NCBI RefSeq assembly: GCF_005771495.1
Contig: NZ_VAUW01000037.1
Location: forward strand, 1 to 44,027
Source of the DNA: Maribacter sp. ACAM166
Lineage (GTDB): Bacteria > Bacteroidota > Bacteroidia > Flavobacteriales > Flavobacteriaceae
DNA length: 44,027 nt
Reading direction: 5' to 3'
Positions within the stretch are counted from its first letter, which is position 1, and each line of letters begins with the position of its first letter. Shown here piece after piece: positions 7,580 through 16,394 of this stretch. A model generated the notes under the pieces. That model searched no databases, was not told where the DNA came from, and saw only the letters and a program-made list of their open reading frames with translations. The position numbers and the translations under genes are program-made.

Positions 7580-7905
7580 TGAACATTGAAAATGCACAAG
7601 TAGCCGTAGATGATTGGATCAAGGAGCATGGGGTTCGTTATTTCAACGAATTAACGAACATGGCCCAATTGACGGAAGAAGTAGGGGAGGTTGCCCGAAT
7701 CATAGCGAGACGTTATGGGGAGCAGAGTGAAAAAGAATCTGATAGGGGTAAAGATTTGGGAGAAGAATTGGCAGATGTCGTATTTGTAGTGTTATGCTTG
7801 GCCAACCAAACAGGTATTGATTTGCAACAAGCTTTTGACAAAAAGTTAGATTTGAAAACAAAGCGTGATCATGACCGTCACCACAGTAATAAAAAGTTGA
7901 AATAG
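7579..7905 (+). CDS. MazG-like nucleotide pyrophosphohydrolase
   Basis: A short (108 aa) all-alpha NTP pyrophosphohydrolase of the MazG-like superfamily. The metal-binding signature is present: EEVGEVAR (33-40) and EELADV (62-67). Single-domain members hydrolyse (d)NTPs, often non-canonical ones; the substrate is not readable here. The 1-nt overlap with dtd (TAATG) groups it with a nucleotide and translation quality-control operon. The His/Lys-rich tail (DHDRHHSNKKLK) may be part of the active-site lid. Confidence 0.85.
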   Translation: MNIENAQVAVDDWIKEHGVRYFNELTNMAQLTEEVGEVARIIARRYGEQSEKESDRGKDLGEELADVVFVVLCLANQTGIDLQQAFDKKLDLKTKRDHDRHHSNKKLK

Positions 7906-7942
7906 CCTTATATTTGGCGTTCTATTTTTAATCTTATACGTA

Positions 7943-9172
7943 TTGAAACTTCACCTCACCGGTCCATCAAATAATCACCTAAACGCAACCATTACAATTA
8001 CAGGTTCTAAAAGTGAATCTAATCGTAGTTTACTATTGGCTGCCTTGTATTCAGATGTTAGTATAGAAAATCTATCAAATTCTGACGATGCGCAGGTAAT
8101 GGAGAAAGGGTTAAAAATCACTACGGGTGTTGTCGATATACATCATGCAGGTACTGCTATGCGGTTCTTAACAGGATATTTTGCGTCTCAAGAAGGAAAA
8201 GATGTAGTGCTTACGGGATCTAAAAGAATGACCGAAAGGCCTATTGAAATTTTAGTAAATGCCTTAAAATCATTGGGAGCGGAGATTTCTTATGAACAAG
8301 AAAAAGGATATCCGCCCATAAGAATCAAAGGGAAAAGAATTATAAAGGATAAGGTAAGTCTTCCGGCAAATGTAAGTAGTCAATATATTTCTTCTTTGTT
8401 ATTGATTGCTCCAAGTTTGGAAAACGGATTACAATTAGAACTTGTAGGTAAAATTACTTCAGTACCGTATATTAAAATGACGTTGGGGTTACTTGAAGAA
8501 ATAGGTGTGCAAACTTCCTTTGAAGGGAATGTCATTAAGGTGTCACCAAAAACTAAAGTAGCACCTACGAAACTTGTTGTAGAATCTGATTGGAGCTCGG
8601 CCTCCTATTTTTATAGTATATGTGCACTTTCTGAGCCAGGAACCGAGATTACCCTATCTGCTTATAAAAAGGAAAGTTTGCAAGGAGATAGCGTATTATC
8701 TGAAATATATAAATCTTTTGGAGTAGAAACTTCTTTCGGAGAACATAAAGTGATACTGAGAAAAACAGATAAAACCATAACAAATGAAAATGACTTTGAT
8801 TTGGCCAATGCACCAGATATTGCCCAGACCATTGCCGTTACATGTTTTGGTTTAGGTATTGGTTGTCATTTAATAGGGTTACATACCTTGAAAATTAAGG
8901 AAACCGACCGTTTAGAAGCACTAGATACAGAGCTTTCTAAGTTAGGGGCAATCATATCGGTGACCGATACAACACTTACCCTAACACCATCCAAGACTCT
9001 TATTGCTGATGTTGCCATTAACACTTATAATGATCATAGAATGGCTATGTCGTTCGCTCCGCTGGCAATGCGAACAACTCTTTTTGTGAATGATGCCGAG
9101 GTGGTTTCCAAGTCTTACCCAGATTTTTGGAATGACCTTAAGCACCTTCATTTTACCATAAGAGAATTATAA
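7943..9172 (+). CDS. aroA: 3-phosphoshikimate 1-carboxyvinyltransferase (EPSP synthase)
   Basis: Transfers enolpyruvate from PEP to shikimate-3-phosphate. The 409-aa protein shows SKSESNRSLL near residues 22-31, GTAMRFLTG, and NDHRMAMSFAP near the C-terminus. Start choice: TTG 7943 gives the expected N-terminus MKLHLTGPS; no upstream ATG is in frame. It lies 37 nt after the MazG-like gene and may be cotranscribed. It is the sixth shikimate or aromatic activity in the window but is separate from the attenuated operon. Confidence 0.94.
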   Translation: MKLHLTGPSNNHLNATITITGSKSESNRSLLLAALYSDVSIENLSNSDDAQVMEKGLKITTGVVDIHHAGTAMRFLTGYFASQEGKDVVLTGSKRMTERPIEILVNALKSLGAEISYEQEKGYPPIRIKGKRIIKDKVSLPANVSSQYISSLLLIAPSLENGLQLELVGKITSVPYIKMTLGLLEEIGVQTSFEGNVIKVSPKTKVAPTKLVVESDWSSASYFYSICALSEPGTEITLSAYKKESLQGDSVLSEIYKSFGVETSFGEHKVILRKTDKTITNENDFDLANAPDIAQTIAVTCFGLGIGCHLIGLHTLKIKETDRLEALDTELSKLGAIISVTDTTLTLTPSKTLIADVAINTYNDHRMAMSFAPLAMRTTLFVNDAEVVSKSYPDFWNDLKHLHFTIREL

Positions 9173-9184
9173 TTAGGGTTTTAC

Positions 9185-9216
9185 TTGACAAGGCCTATCT
9201 GCAGATTGTATCTTTG
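9185..9216 (+). promoter_or_regulatory. Bacteroidota-type promoter of queA
   Basis: TTG at 9185-9187 and TATCTTTG at 9209-9216 (perfect TAnnTTTG) match the Bacteroidota sigma-A consensus. A start near 9223 would give a leader of about 28 nt before the queA ATG. This is the clearest promoter in the window. Confidence 0.75.
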
Positions 9217-9250
9217 CAGCCGCAATTTGCTACACTAAAAAATCAGCTAC

Positions 9251-10300
9251 ATGAAATTATCAAATTTTAGTTTTGAGCTTCCAAAGGAATTATTAGCAGA
9301 GCATCCTTCTGAAAATAGAGATGAATCCAAATTAATGGTAATCCATCGGGAGACTGGAAAGATTGAGCATAAAATGTTCAAGGACATGATCGATTATTTT
9401 GATGAAGGCGATGTCATGGTTCTGAATAATACAAAAGTATTCCCTGCCCGTCTATACGGAAATAAGGAAAAAACTGGTGCACGTATCGAAGTATTTCTTT
9501 TGCGTGAATTAAACGAAGAGCAACGTTTGTGGGACGTTCTTGTAGATCCGGCGCGTAAAATACGTATCGGTAATAAATTATATTTTGGGGATGATGAAAC
9601 CCTGGTAGCTGAGGTTATCGATAATACAACCTCGAGAGGAAGAACATTACGTTTCTTATATGATGGTGCTTACGTAGACTTTAGAAGAAAACTTAGGGAA
9701 TTAGGTGAAACACCATTGCCAAAGTATATAAAAAGAGAAGTTGAGGTAGAGGATGAATCTCGTTACCAAACTATTTATGCAAAGCATGAAGGCGCGGTCG
9801 CTGCACCTACCGCTGGACTACACTTTTCTAAACACTTATTAAAGAGATTGGAAATTAAAGGGGTAGACTTTGCGGAATTAACCTTGCATGTTGGTTTAGG
9901 TACCTTTAATCCGGTTGAGGTTGAAGACCTTTCTAAGCATAAAATGGACAGTGAAGAACTGTTTATTGAAGAAAAAGCGACACATATCGTAAACAATGCG
10001 AAGTTGAAAAAACGTCGTATTTGTGCTGTAGGTACTACTGCCATGCGTGGTTTGGAAAGTGCAGTTTCTTCAAAGCATACGCTGAATACCTATGAAGGTT
10101 GGACGAATAAATTTATTTTCCCCCCTTATGAATTCAGCCTTGCCAATGCCATGATTACCAATTTCCATTTGCCTAAATCAACCCTATTAATGATGGTATC
10201 TGCATTTATGGGCCATGATTTAATGAATAGGGCATATAAAGAAGCTATTTTGGAAAACTATAAGTTTTATTCTTATGGTGATGCCATGCTAATAATCTAA
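9251..10300 (+). CDS. queA: S-adenosylmethionine:tRNA ribosyltransferase-isomerase
   Basis: Makes epoxyqueuosine in tRNA by transferring the ribosyl part of SAM to preQ1 at position 34. It has a typical length (349 aa) and hallmark segments: [19 protein letters not shown] at the start, [31 protein letters not shown] and [20 protein letters not shown]. No riboswitch fits in the short leader, so control appears to rest on its own promoter. A strong terminator follows. Confidence 0.96.
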   Translation: MKLSNFSFELPKELLAEHPSENRDESKLMVIHRETGKIEHKMFKDMIDYFDEGDVMVLNNTKVFPARLYGNKEKTGARIEVFLLRELNEEQRLWDVLVDPARKIRIGNKLYFGDDETLVAEVIDNTTSRGRTLRFLYDGAYVDFRRKLRELGETPLPKYIKREVEVEDESRYQTIYAKHEGAVAAPTAGLHFSKHLLKRLEIKGVDFAELTLHVGLGTFNPVEVEDLSKHKMDSEELFIEEKATHIVNNAKLKKRRICAVGTTAMRGLESAVSSKHTLNTYEGWTNKFIFPPYEFSLANAMITNFHLPKSTLLMMVSAFMGHDLMNRAYKEAILENYKFYSYGDAMLII

Positions 10301-10336
10301 TGACAAGTCACTCCTTTTAGTTAAGGAAATAAAACT

Positions 10337-10376
10337 AAATCCCGCTTTATCTGTATACTGAGAAAGCGGGATTTTT
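10337..10376 (+). terminator. Intrinsic terminator of queA
   Basis: AAATCCCGCTTT (10337-10348) pairs perfectly with AAAGCGGGATTT (10363-10374) across a 14-nt loop and ends in a T-run to 10376. Confidence 0.85.
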
Positions 10377-10397
10377 ATAATACCTACCTTTAGTACG

Positions 10398-11441
10398 ATG
10401 GAAGAAAAAAAGAAAAAAGACATCCGAGCACTAACGCGTGAGCAGCTTAGAGATTTTTTTGTTTCTAATGGCGACGAGGCTTTTCGGGGAAACCAGGTAT
10501 ATGAATGGCTGTGGCAGAAAGCTGCTTATTCCTTTGATGTAATGACTAGTCTATCAAAGGAAACTAGGGAGATGTTAGCGACTAATTTTGTCATCAACCA
10601 TATTAAGGTAGACCAAATGCAACGTAGTTCAGATGGTACCATAAAAAATGCTGTACGATTGCATGATGATTTAATTGTGGAATCTGTATTGATTCCTACC
10701 AAATCGCGAACTACCGCATGTGTGTCCAGTCAGGTGGGGTGTAGTCTAGATTGTAGATTCTGTGCTACTTCTAGGTTAAAAAGAATGCGTAATCTGAATC
10801 CTGATGAAATATATGATCAAGTAGTTGCCATCGACAATGAAAGCCGACTCTATTTTGATAGACCGTTGAGCAATATTGTTTTTATGGGCATGGGAGAACC
10901 TTTAATGAACTATAACAATGTATTAAAGGCGATAGAGAAGATAACTTCACCAGATGGCTTAGGCATGTCGCCAAAACGTATTACGGTATCCACTTCGGGG
11001 GTGCCAAAGCTAATTAAGAAAATGGCTGATGATGAAGTTAGATTTAAGCTCGCTGTTTCCCTTCACTCTGCTATAGATGAAATACGCACATCAATTATGC
11101 CCTTCAATGCTAAATTTACATTAAGTGATTTACGGGAATCGTTGCAGTATTGGTATGAGAAAACAAAAAGTAGGATTACCTATGAATATATAGTTTGGGA
11201 AGGAATAAATGATACTCAAAAAGATGTTGATGCGTTGGTTGCTTTCTGCAGATTTGCACCTTCTAAGGTAAATCTGATTGAGTACAATCCTATCGATGAT
11301 GGTGAGTTCAAACAAGCTTCGAATGCGGCCATTGATCGCTACGTAAGTACTCTAGAGAAGAATAATATAGTGGTTACCGTTCGTCGCTCTCGTGGTAAAG
11401 ATATCGATGCCGCCTGTGGTCAGTTGGCGAATAAATCTTAA
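10398..11441 (+). CDS. rlmN: Dual-specificity 23S rRNA/tRNA (adenine-C2)-methyltransferase
   Basis: A radical SAM enzyme that methylates C2 of A2503 in 23S rRNA and A37 in some tRNAs. The 4Fe-4S cysteines are C115, C119 and C122 (CSLDCRFC). The second catalytic cysteine is C340, near the C-terminus (AACGQLANKS). GMGEPLMNYNNVL is the SAM-binding GGEPL-type motif. The length is normal (347 aa). A TACCTTTA box at 10385-10392, close to TAnnTTTG, lies so near the ATG that a leaderless transcript is possible. Confidence 0.95.
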   Translation: MEEKKKKDIRALTREQLRDFFVSNGDEAFRGNQVYEWLWQKAAYSFDVMTSLSKETREMLATNFVINHIKVDQMQRSSDGTIKNAVRLHDDLIVESVLIPTKSRTTACVSSQVGCSLDCRFCATSRLKRMRNLNPDEIYDQVVAIDNESRLYFDRPLSNIVFMGMGEPLMNYNNVLKAIEKITSPDGLGMSPKRITVSTSGVPKLIKKMADDEVRFKLAVSLHSAIDEIRTSIMPFNAKFTLSDLRESLQYWYEKTKSRITYEYIVWEGINDTQKDVDALVAFCRFAPSKVNLIEYNPIDDGEFKQASNAAIDRYVSTLEKNNIVVTVRRSRGKDIDAACGQLANKS

Positions 11442-11560
11442 ATACGGCCTGAATAAGCATGAAGTAGTTAGTACAAAGTAATACGTATAAACTTTCCTTT
11501 TTCTTCAAAGGCAAAAGCCGATATCTACCTGCTGACTACTATAAACTGCACGCTTTTCGC

Positions 11561-11568
11561 TAATTTTG
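11561..11568 (+). promoter_or_regulatory. -7 promoter box of the polyprenyl synthase gene
   Basis: TAATTTTG matches TAnnTTTG exactly. No convincing -33 TTG was seen at the right distance. A start near 11575 fits a short leader before the CTG codon at 11588. Confidence 0.4.
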
Positions 11569-11587
11569 ACTTTCTAAGCAATAGCAC

Positions 11588-12565
11588 CTGAAAATAGTAG
11601 CACAAATAAAGGAGCCTGTCTATCAGGAAATGGAGTTGTTTGAATCCAAATTTAGGGATTCGATGTCATCCAAGGTGGCTCTATTAAACAGAATCACCTA
11701 TTATATCGTAAATAGAAAAGGGAAGCAAATGCGGCCCATGTTCGTGTTTCTCACGGCAAAATTATTGAATAATGGAGAGGTTAATGAACGCACGTATCGG
11801 GGAGCTACTGTAATAGAATTGATACATACCGCTACATTGGTTCATGATGATGTTGTTGATGAAAGTAATAAACGTAGAGGTTTTTTTTCTATAAATGCAC
11901 TTTGGAAAAACAAAATAGCTGTTTTAGTAGGCGATTATCTACTGTCAAAAGGACTTTTGTTATCTATAGATAACGAAGATTTTGATTTGCTGAAAATTAT
12001 ATCTGTTGCTGTACGTGAAATGAGCGAAGGCGAATTATTACAGATAGAAAAAGCACGAAGACTCGATATTACTGAAGATGTGTACTACGAAATTATCCGC
12101 CAAAAAACAGCAACGCTTATTGCGGCATGTTGTTCATTAGGGGCTTGTTCAGTTAAGCCAGAAAGTGTTGACGTAGAAACATTTAGAAAATTCGGTGAGC
12201 TTTGCGGAATGGCATTTCAGATTAAAGATGATCTTTTTGATTATGGTACTCAGAAGATTGGGAAACCTACCGGAATCGATATTAAGGAACAAAAAATGAC
12301 CCTACCCTTAATTTATACATTGAACCATTGTTCCAAAAAGGATAAAAATTGGGTTATCAATTCCATAAAAAATCATAATAAGGATAAGAAACGAGTCAAG
12401 GAAGTAATTTCCTTTGTCAAGAAAACGGGAGGTCTTGATTATGCAGTTGGTAAAATGCTTCATTATAGAGATGAAGCTTTAAAACTTTTAAGCACGTATC
12501 CTGAATCTACTTACAGAAGTGCTTTGGAGTTAATGGTGAATTATGTGGTAGACCGTACTAAATAA
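11588..12565 (+). CDS. Polyprenyl (octaprenyl-type) diphosphate synthase
   Basis: A trans-polyprenyl diphosphate synthase that elongates farnesyl diphosphate with isopentenyl diphosphate, probably for the menaquinone side chain. Both Asp-rich motifs are present: HDDVVDESNKRRG (first) and KDDLFDYG (second), with GKQMRP before them. Start choice: ATG 11630 gives 311 aa, but the in-frame codons from CTG 11588 read KIVAQIKEPVYQE. From memory this resembles the N-terminus of flavobacterial homologues (MKI.QIK.P...EMELFE), so I place the start at CTG 11588 (325 aa). Chain length cannot be fixed from sequence alone. Confidence 0.88.
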   Translation: MKIVAQIKEPVYQEMELFESKFRDSMSSKVALLNRITYYIVNRKGKQMRPMFVFLTAKLLNNGEVNERTYRGATVIELIHTATLVHDDVVDESNKRRGFFSINALWKNKIAVLVGDYLLSKGLLLSIDNEDFDLLKIISVAVREMSEGELLQIEKARRLDITEDVYYEIIRQKTATLIAACCSLGACSVKPESVDVETFRKFGELCGMAFQIKDDLFDYGTQKIGKPTGIDIKEQKMTLPLIYTLNHCSKKDKNWVINSIKNHNKDKKRVKEVISFVKKTGGLDYAVGKMLHYRDEALKLLSTYPESTYRSALELMVNYVVDRTK

Positions 12566-12666
12566 TCCAATATTTTTTACAAAATTTTTGTTTTTAAATA
12601 ACTGAATAACAGTAGTTTAAAAAACAAAATAAGATAATAGATTTTCTTAGGCAACTATTCTTGTTT

Positions 12667-12674
12667 TATCTTCG
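12667..12674 (+). promoter_or_regulatory. Weak -7 box upstream of the sigma factor gene
   Basis: TATCTTCG has one mismatch to TAnnTTTG and lies 31 nt before the TTG start at 12705. The matching -33 element is poor (TTAG at 12647). Offered as a candidate only. Confidence 0.28.
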
Positions 12675-12704
12675 TCTAGGAGAATAGAAGACCAAACCAT
12701 TATT

Positions 12705-13268
12705 TTGAAAATTATACCTTTTTATAAAAACGAAAAGCAGCTCATTAAAAGAGCTATCTCTGGTAATAGGGATGCTCAGGAGCGTTTGTATAGAAAGCAT
12801 GCCCCAAAAATGTTGGGTGTCTGTAGACAATACATAAAAGATGTTCATTTTGCCGAAGATGTCATGGTGCAGGGGTTCTTTAAAATGTTTAATAAGCTGG
12901 AGACTTTCAAGTTTGAAGGCAGTTTTGAGGGATGGTTAAGAAGAATCATGATTAGGGAAAGTATTTCTTATTTAAGAAAACAACAGTTTGTTGTGTACGA
13001 CGATGATATTTATGAACGTAGTCAAACTGAAAACATTTCTCAGCATACAGATTTAGATACCGAGCATATTCAGCAATTAATAGATGCACTCCCACAAGGG
13101 TATAAAATGGTTTTTGTGCTATACACGGTTGAAGGGTATAAACATCAAGAAATTGCATCAATGCTTTCTATAACAGAGAGTACTTCAAAAACACAGTTGT
13201 TAAAAGCTCGAAAATTACTGCAAGGACAATTAAGGCGACAAAATAGTATAGGGTATGGAAACCGATAA
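12705..13268 (+). CDS. RNA polymerase sigma-70 family (ECF-like) factor
   Basis: A 187-aa protein with sigma region 2 at about residues 20-90 (AEDVMVQGFFKMFNKL, EGWLRRIMIRESISYLRK) and region 4 at about 125-180 (LPQGYKMVFVLYTVEG, then a helix-turn-helix around YKHQEIASMLSITESTSKTQL). The start is TTG 12705. It overlaps the next gene by 14 nt. That gene encodes a one-pass membrane protein, so the pair looks like a sigma factor with its membrane-bound regulator. Targets are not visible. Confidence 0.9.
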   Translation: MKIIPFYKNEKQLIKRAISGNRDAQERLYRKHAPKMLGVCRQYIKDVHFAEDVMVQGFFKMFNKLETFKFEGSFEGWLRRIMIRESISYLRKQQFVVYDDDIYERSQTENISQHTDLDTEHIQQLIDALPQGYKMVFVLYTVEGYKHQEIASMLSITESTSKTQLLKARKLLQGQLRRQNSIGYGNR

Positions 13269-14019
13269 ATTTGAAAAACATATAAGATCTCAGTTTAAGG
13301 AGCGAGAAATTAATCCGTCGGTCAATGCTTGGGAAAAAATTTCGGCAGAATTAACTACTGAAGTTTCAACTAAGAAGCCTGTCTATATGTGGATGGGTAT
13401 TGCGGCAAGTGTAGTTGTTCTGATAGGAATTTCGCTATTCTTTTTAAATGATGGAAATGAGGTAGAGGATCCATATTTAGAAGTTGTAGAGATAAGCAAA
13501 GACGAACAATCGGAAGTAAAGCAGGTGAATAAGACATTGCCATTTGAACTACGTGAAGAACCAACTATCGTGTATGTTGAAACAAAAAGTGATATAAATA
13601 CAGATGTCACCAGCGCTATAAGAGATAGGGATCAGACCATTTCCAAAAAGAAGAAAATTAGATTTCAAAATCAAATAGAAGTGGCAGCTGTAGCCGAATT
13701 GGCCTCTAAAAGCACTGCGAAGAAATTAGGGATACCGGAGAATATCATTAATAATAAGGTGGCTGAAATAGTAGCTAAAATAGATATTCTAGAACAATAT
13801 AATTCAGTGAGCGATGCCGAAGTAGATTCATTGTTGAAGCGTGCACAAGATGAAATCTTACGAAATAAAGTTTTTACTACCAAAAAATCTGTCGATGCTA
13901 TGGCTTTGTTGACAGCGGTTGAGGATGAACTTGATCAATCGTTCCGAGACCAAATATTCAATTCTTTAAAAGCCGGTTTTATCAAAGTGCGGACAGCTGT
14001 AGCCGACCGCAATAATTAA
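13255..14019 (+). CDS. One-pass membrane protein, candidate anti-sigma factor
   Basis: A 254-aa protein with a cytoplasmic N-terminus of about 42 residues (KFEKHIRSQFKEREINPS, a segment common at the head of flavobacterial sigma-linked proteins), one transmembrane helix at about 43-66 (VYMWMGIAASVVVLIGISLF) and a charged, mostly helical periplasmic part. The 14-nt overlap with the sigma gene is the main reason to suggest an anti-sigma role. No recognised zinc-binding anti-sigma motif is present. The function is inferred from context. Confidence 0.7.
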   Translation: METDKFEKHIRSQFKEREINPSVNAWEKISAELTTEVSTKKPVYMWMGIAASVVVLIGISLFFLNDGNEVEDPYLEVVEISKDEQSEVKQVNKTLPFELREEPTIVYVETKSDINTDVTSAIRDRDQTISKKKKIRFQNQIEVAAVAELASKSTAKKLGIPENIINNKVAEIVAKIDILEQYNSVSDAEVDSLLKRAQDEILRNKVFTTKKSVDAMALLTAVEDELDQSFRDQIFNSLKAGFIKVRTAVADRNN

Positions 14020-14093
14020 TCATTTATAAATCGTTTAATCCAAAATCGCTATACAATACTATGGGGACAGGGACTGGAGTTTTATTCATCAAC

Positions 14094-14119
14094 TGGTGCT
14101 GAGCGAAGTCGAAGCACCA
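14094..14119. repeat. Dispersed-repeat-like hairpin
   Basis: TGGTGCT (14094-14100) and AGCACCA (14113-14119) form a 7-bp stem enclosing GAGCGAAGTCGA. The sequence resembles the GCTGAGCGGAGTCGAAGC-type repeat dispersed in many flavobacterial genomes (from memory). A GTG at 14096 falls inside it and should not be taken as the start of the next gene. Confidence 0.5.
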
Positions 14120-14134
14120 AAAATCAAAATCAAA

Positions 14135-15208
14135 ATGAGAACAATTACATTGCATGTAGTAGCCTTAGTTACACTTTTTATGATTCATAATATATCAGGT
14201 CAAGAGGGATATGAAAAAAAAGTAGAACTATTAAAAGAGCAAAAAGTAAATATTACACAACAGGAGAAGGAAGCTTTAAAGTACGAAGTTGAAAATATTA
14301 ATGAGCGGCTAGAAAACGGCAGTATTACAGAAGAAGAAGCCACTCGGTTTAAAAAGCAAGCTGCCGAAAAAAGAGCACTTAATATAGAGAATAGAATTGC
14401 TATTGTCGATAACCAAATAAATTTAGTGGAACGTAACGAAGGTAAAACGCTTGTTTTGATGGACCTCGATACCATTACAAGTAAGGGTATTCGTCTTGGA
14501 GTAGACATAAATGGTAAGCCCGCTTTTTTATTCAAATCCAAAAATTGGAAAGATGAAATACGCTATGACCTTAGAACGTATTCAGATTTTGTTCTGGCTA
14601 TTGGCTTGAATAATGCTATTGTCGAAGGGCAATCTTTAAATGATTCACCTTATAAAATAGGAGGTAGTCGATTTTTTGAAATGGGATGGCAATGGCGAAC
14701 GCGTGTATTTAAAAATTCAAATTTTCTGAGGTTCAATTATGGTTTCTCATTCCAATTCAATGGTTTAAAACCTAAGAATAATCAATACTTTGTTGCCCTT
14801 GATGACAGACAAACAGAACTTCAGGAATTTGAGTTTGACCTCGACAAATCAAAATTCCGAATGGATAACCTCGTGTTTCCAATGCATTTTGAATTTGGGT
14901 CATCGACCTTGAAGACTACCGAAGAGACCATGCGTTATTCTTTGCGAAATCAATTTAGAATAGGGTTGGGTGGCTATGCCGGTTTCAATATGGGAACCCG
15001 TCAAAAATTGAAATATGACCGTAATGGTGACCATGTCAAGGATAAATTAAAACGCGGCTATAACACCAATGATTTGGTTTATGGTTTAAGTGCGTATGCA
15101 GGTGTAGATGGGGTTTTACTGTATGTGAAGTATGATTTAAACCCAATATTTAAAGATGCTTTGGTAGCACAGCGTAATGTTTCGTTGGGCCTTCGGTTCG
15201 ATTTATAA
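14135..15208 (+). CDS. Probable outer-membrane beta-barrel protein with coiled-coil N-terminus
   Basis: Starts at ATG 14135 with a signal peptide (MRTITLHVVALVTLFMIHNISGQ), giving 357 aa. Mature residues up to about 105 are charged and helical with heptad character. The rest alternates aromatic and polar residues in beta-strand style and ends LGLRFDL, a C-terminal Phe-x-Leu pattern seen in outer-membrane barrels. It is third in the sigma-factor cluster and may be its output or sensor. No specific family is recognised. Confidence 0.72.
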   Translation: MRTITLHVVALVTLFMIHNISGQEGYEKKVELLKEQKVNITQQEKEALKYEVENINERLENGSITEEEATRFKKQAAEKRALNIENRIAIVDNQINLVERNEGKTLVLMDLDTITSKGIRLGVDINGKPAFLFKSKNWKDEIRYDLRTYSDFVLAIGLNNAIVEGQSLNDSPYKIGGSRFFEMGWQWRTRVFKNSNFLRFNYGFSFQFNGLKPKNNQYFVALDDRQTELQEFEFDLDKSKFRMDNLVFPMHFEFGSSTLKTTEETMRYSLRNQFRIGLGGYAGFNMGTRQKLKYDRNGDHVKDKLKRGYNTNDLVYGLSAYAGVDGVLLYVKYDLNPIFKDALVAQRNVSLGLRFDL

Positions 15209-15361
15209 TATCTGAAATAATCAAAAAAAAAAGAGACTTAAAAAAGTAGGCTCAACTTTCACAAATCGGCATCGAGAACAACAAGATAATTCGGCTCAAG
15301 AGATTACGCCGCCGCTCGGATTAGTATTAAAATTCCCGACGTAATAGGTCCTTTTATTATT
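15209..15361. other. Intergenic, nothing recognised
   Basis: Begins an eroded stretch of about 1.1 kb reaching to the first giant gene. No intact frame or clear hairpin terminator is visible here. Confidence 0.4.
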
Positions 15362-15584
15362 TTAAGATGCTAAATTCATCGATGCTTGGTTCGATAACAA
15401 AAATAACAATCTTGGGCGTGAGCTGAAGTAGCCTCCTTTAGAAAGGCCACAAGATTTCGTTTTTTCTTTATCATTTAGTTTGTTCCACCAAGTATCGTCA
15501 ATTGGTGCTATTTTAATAGTAGATAAGACATTATGTTGTATAATTTTGGATATCTAATACAGTAATAAAATACAATTTTCGGAA
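15362..15584 (-). pseudogene. Unrecognised small frame, probable remnant
   Basis: One minus-strand frame stays open for about 74 codons and reads like a real protein (KIAPIDDTWWNKLNDKEK, SKGGYFSSRPRLLFLLSN), ending at a TAA at 15362. It lacks a credible ATG start, and a stop lies just upstream at about 15585. I do not recognise the family. It may be the C-terminal part of a decayed gene. Confidence 0.35.
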
Positions 15585-15589
15585 ATAGG

Positions 15590-15834
15590 AACTAATAAAA
15601 ACCTTGTATATTTTTTGATTTAGAGTTGTCCTATATACCGTTATACGAAAATAGTAAGGACATTGAAAAGTATTGCCGCCAGAATGATTATTGTTCCTTA
15701 CTCTTGGAGAAGAGAGGGCATAGTTGGGTGGTTCGTTTTAGGGGTTAAGTGGAATTTATATTAATACGATAATTGAACTTGGTGACGAAAAGGTTATTAT
15801 GGATACTATTCAGAATAAAAGAAAAGGAGGATAA
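15590..15834 (+). pseudogene. Unrecognised frameshifted remnant
   Basis: A plus-strand frame from 15590 reads protein-like sequence (LELSYIPLYENSKDIEKY, QNDYCSLLLEKRGHSWVVRF) and stops at 15746. A second frame continues plausibly (YINTIIELGDEKVIMDTIQ) to a stop at 15832. A frameshift between them would join the two. There is no start codon and no family recognition. Confidence 0.35.
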
Positions 15835-16340
15835 AGTTCAACATAAAGATGGTATGAAATTATCTTAAAAAATAAGAATACCTTAAAAACTTAACCTGGA
15901 TTTGGGTAGTGAAAACTAGTAAGTTAACCGAATAAATATGCACTTTATCGAAATTAGTAGCAGCTATTTGTAGTTTGTCGGTTTTAATTTGAACATTTAA
16001 AATGTTTTATAAAACGGAATACAAATAAGTAAGAATGGTATGATATTTTTGTTATAATCTTCCTACAGGTTAGTTTCAAAATATAAATATTATAAGTTTC
16101 CCCCTCCATTGTTTTTTATTTTTTCAATAGCGGTTTTGCCCAAATCCCTATGAATATTTGCTTAGTTATGGTTGTAACCAAACTGAGTTTATATGATTGA
16201 AAATTACTTTAAGTAACATTAAGAATTGTCTTCTAATGCGTCTCACGTGTTCAATAAACTGTGGGTTAAACTTATATTTTCACTTCTACATATTAGTTTT
16301 GGTTCACCTAGGAAAAAAGGAAACTTTTCCACTAGGTAGC
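15835..16340. other. Upstream region of the giant-gene pair
   Basis: About 500 bp of AT-rich DNA. TATTTTTG at 16044-16051 fits the -7 consensus TAnnTTTG, but no TTG lies at the proper distance upstream. It is the best candidate for the promoter of the surface-protein operon, with low certainty. Confidence 0.3.
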
Positions 16341-16394
16341 ATGAATATTTTAAATACCAAAAAAATAATAATAGTTACACCAACATCCCACACT

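Noticed and set aside
9173..9250. preQ1 riboswitch upstream of queA
   Set aside because: The leader after the promoter is only about 28 nt and shows no aptamer-like stem and A-rich tail.
11442..11587. tRNA or small RNA gene in the rlmN-prenyl synthase gap
   Set aside because: No cloverleaf, no T-loop GTTCGA motif in context and no CCA-type 3' end found. The same check of other gaps also gave no tRNA or rRNA.
12592..12604. ACAAAA/TTTTGT inverted repeat as terminator after the prenyl synthase gene
   Set aside because: A pure A/T stem of 6 bp is too weak to support a terminator call.
14096..14134. GTG at 14096 as the start of the beta-barrel protein
   Set aside because: It falls inside a dispersed-repeat-like hairpin; ATG 14135 begins directly with a signal peptide.
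16197..16394. TTG at 16197 as the start of the first giant protein
   Set aside because: It would put over 110 residues before the signal peptide; later ATGs at 16341 and 16395 are more plausible, though the choice between them is open.
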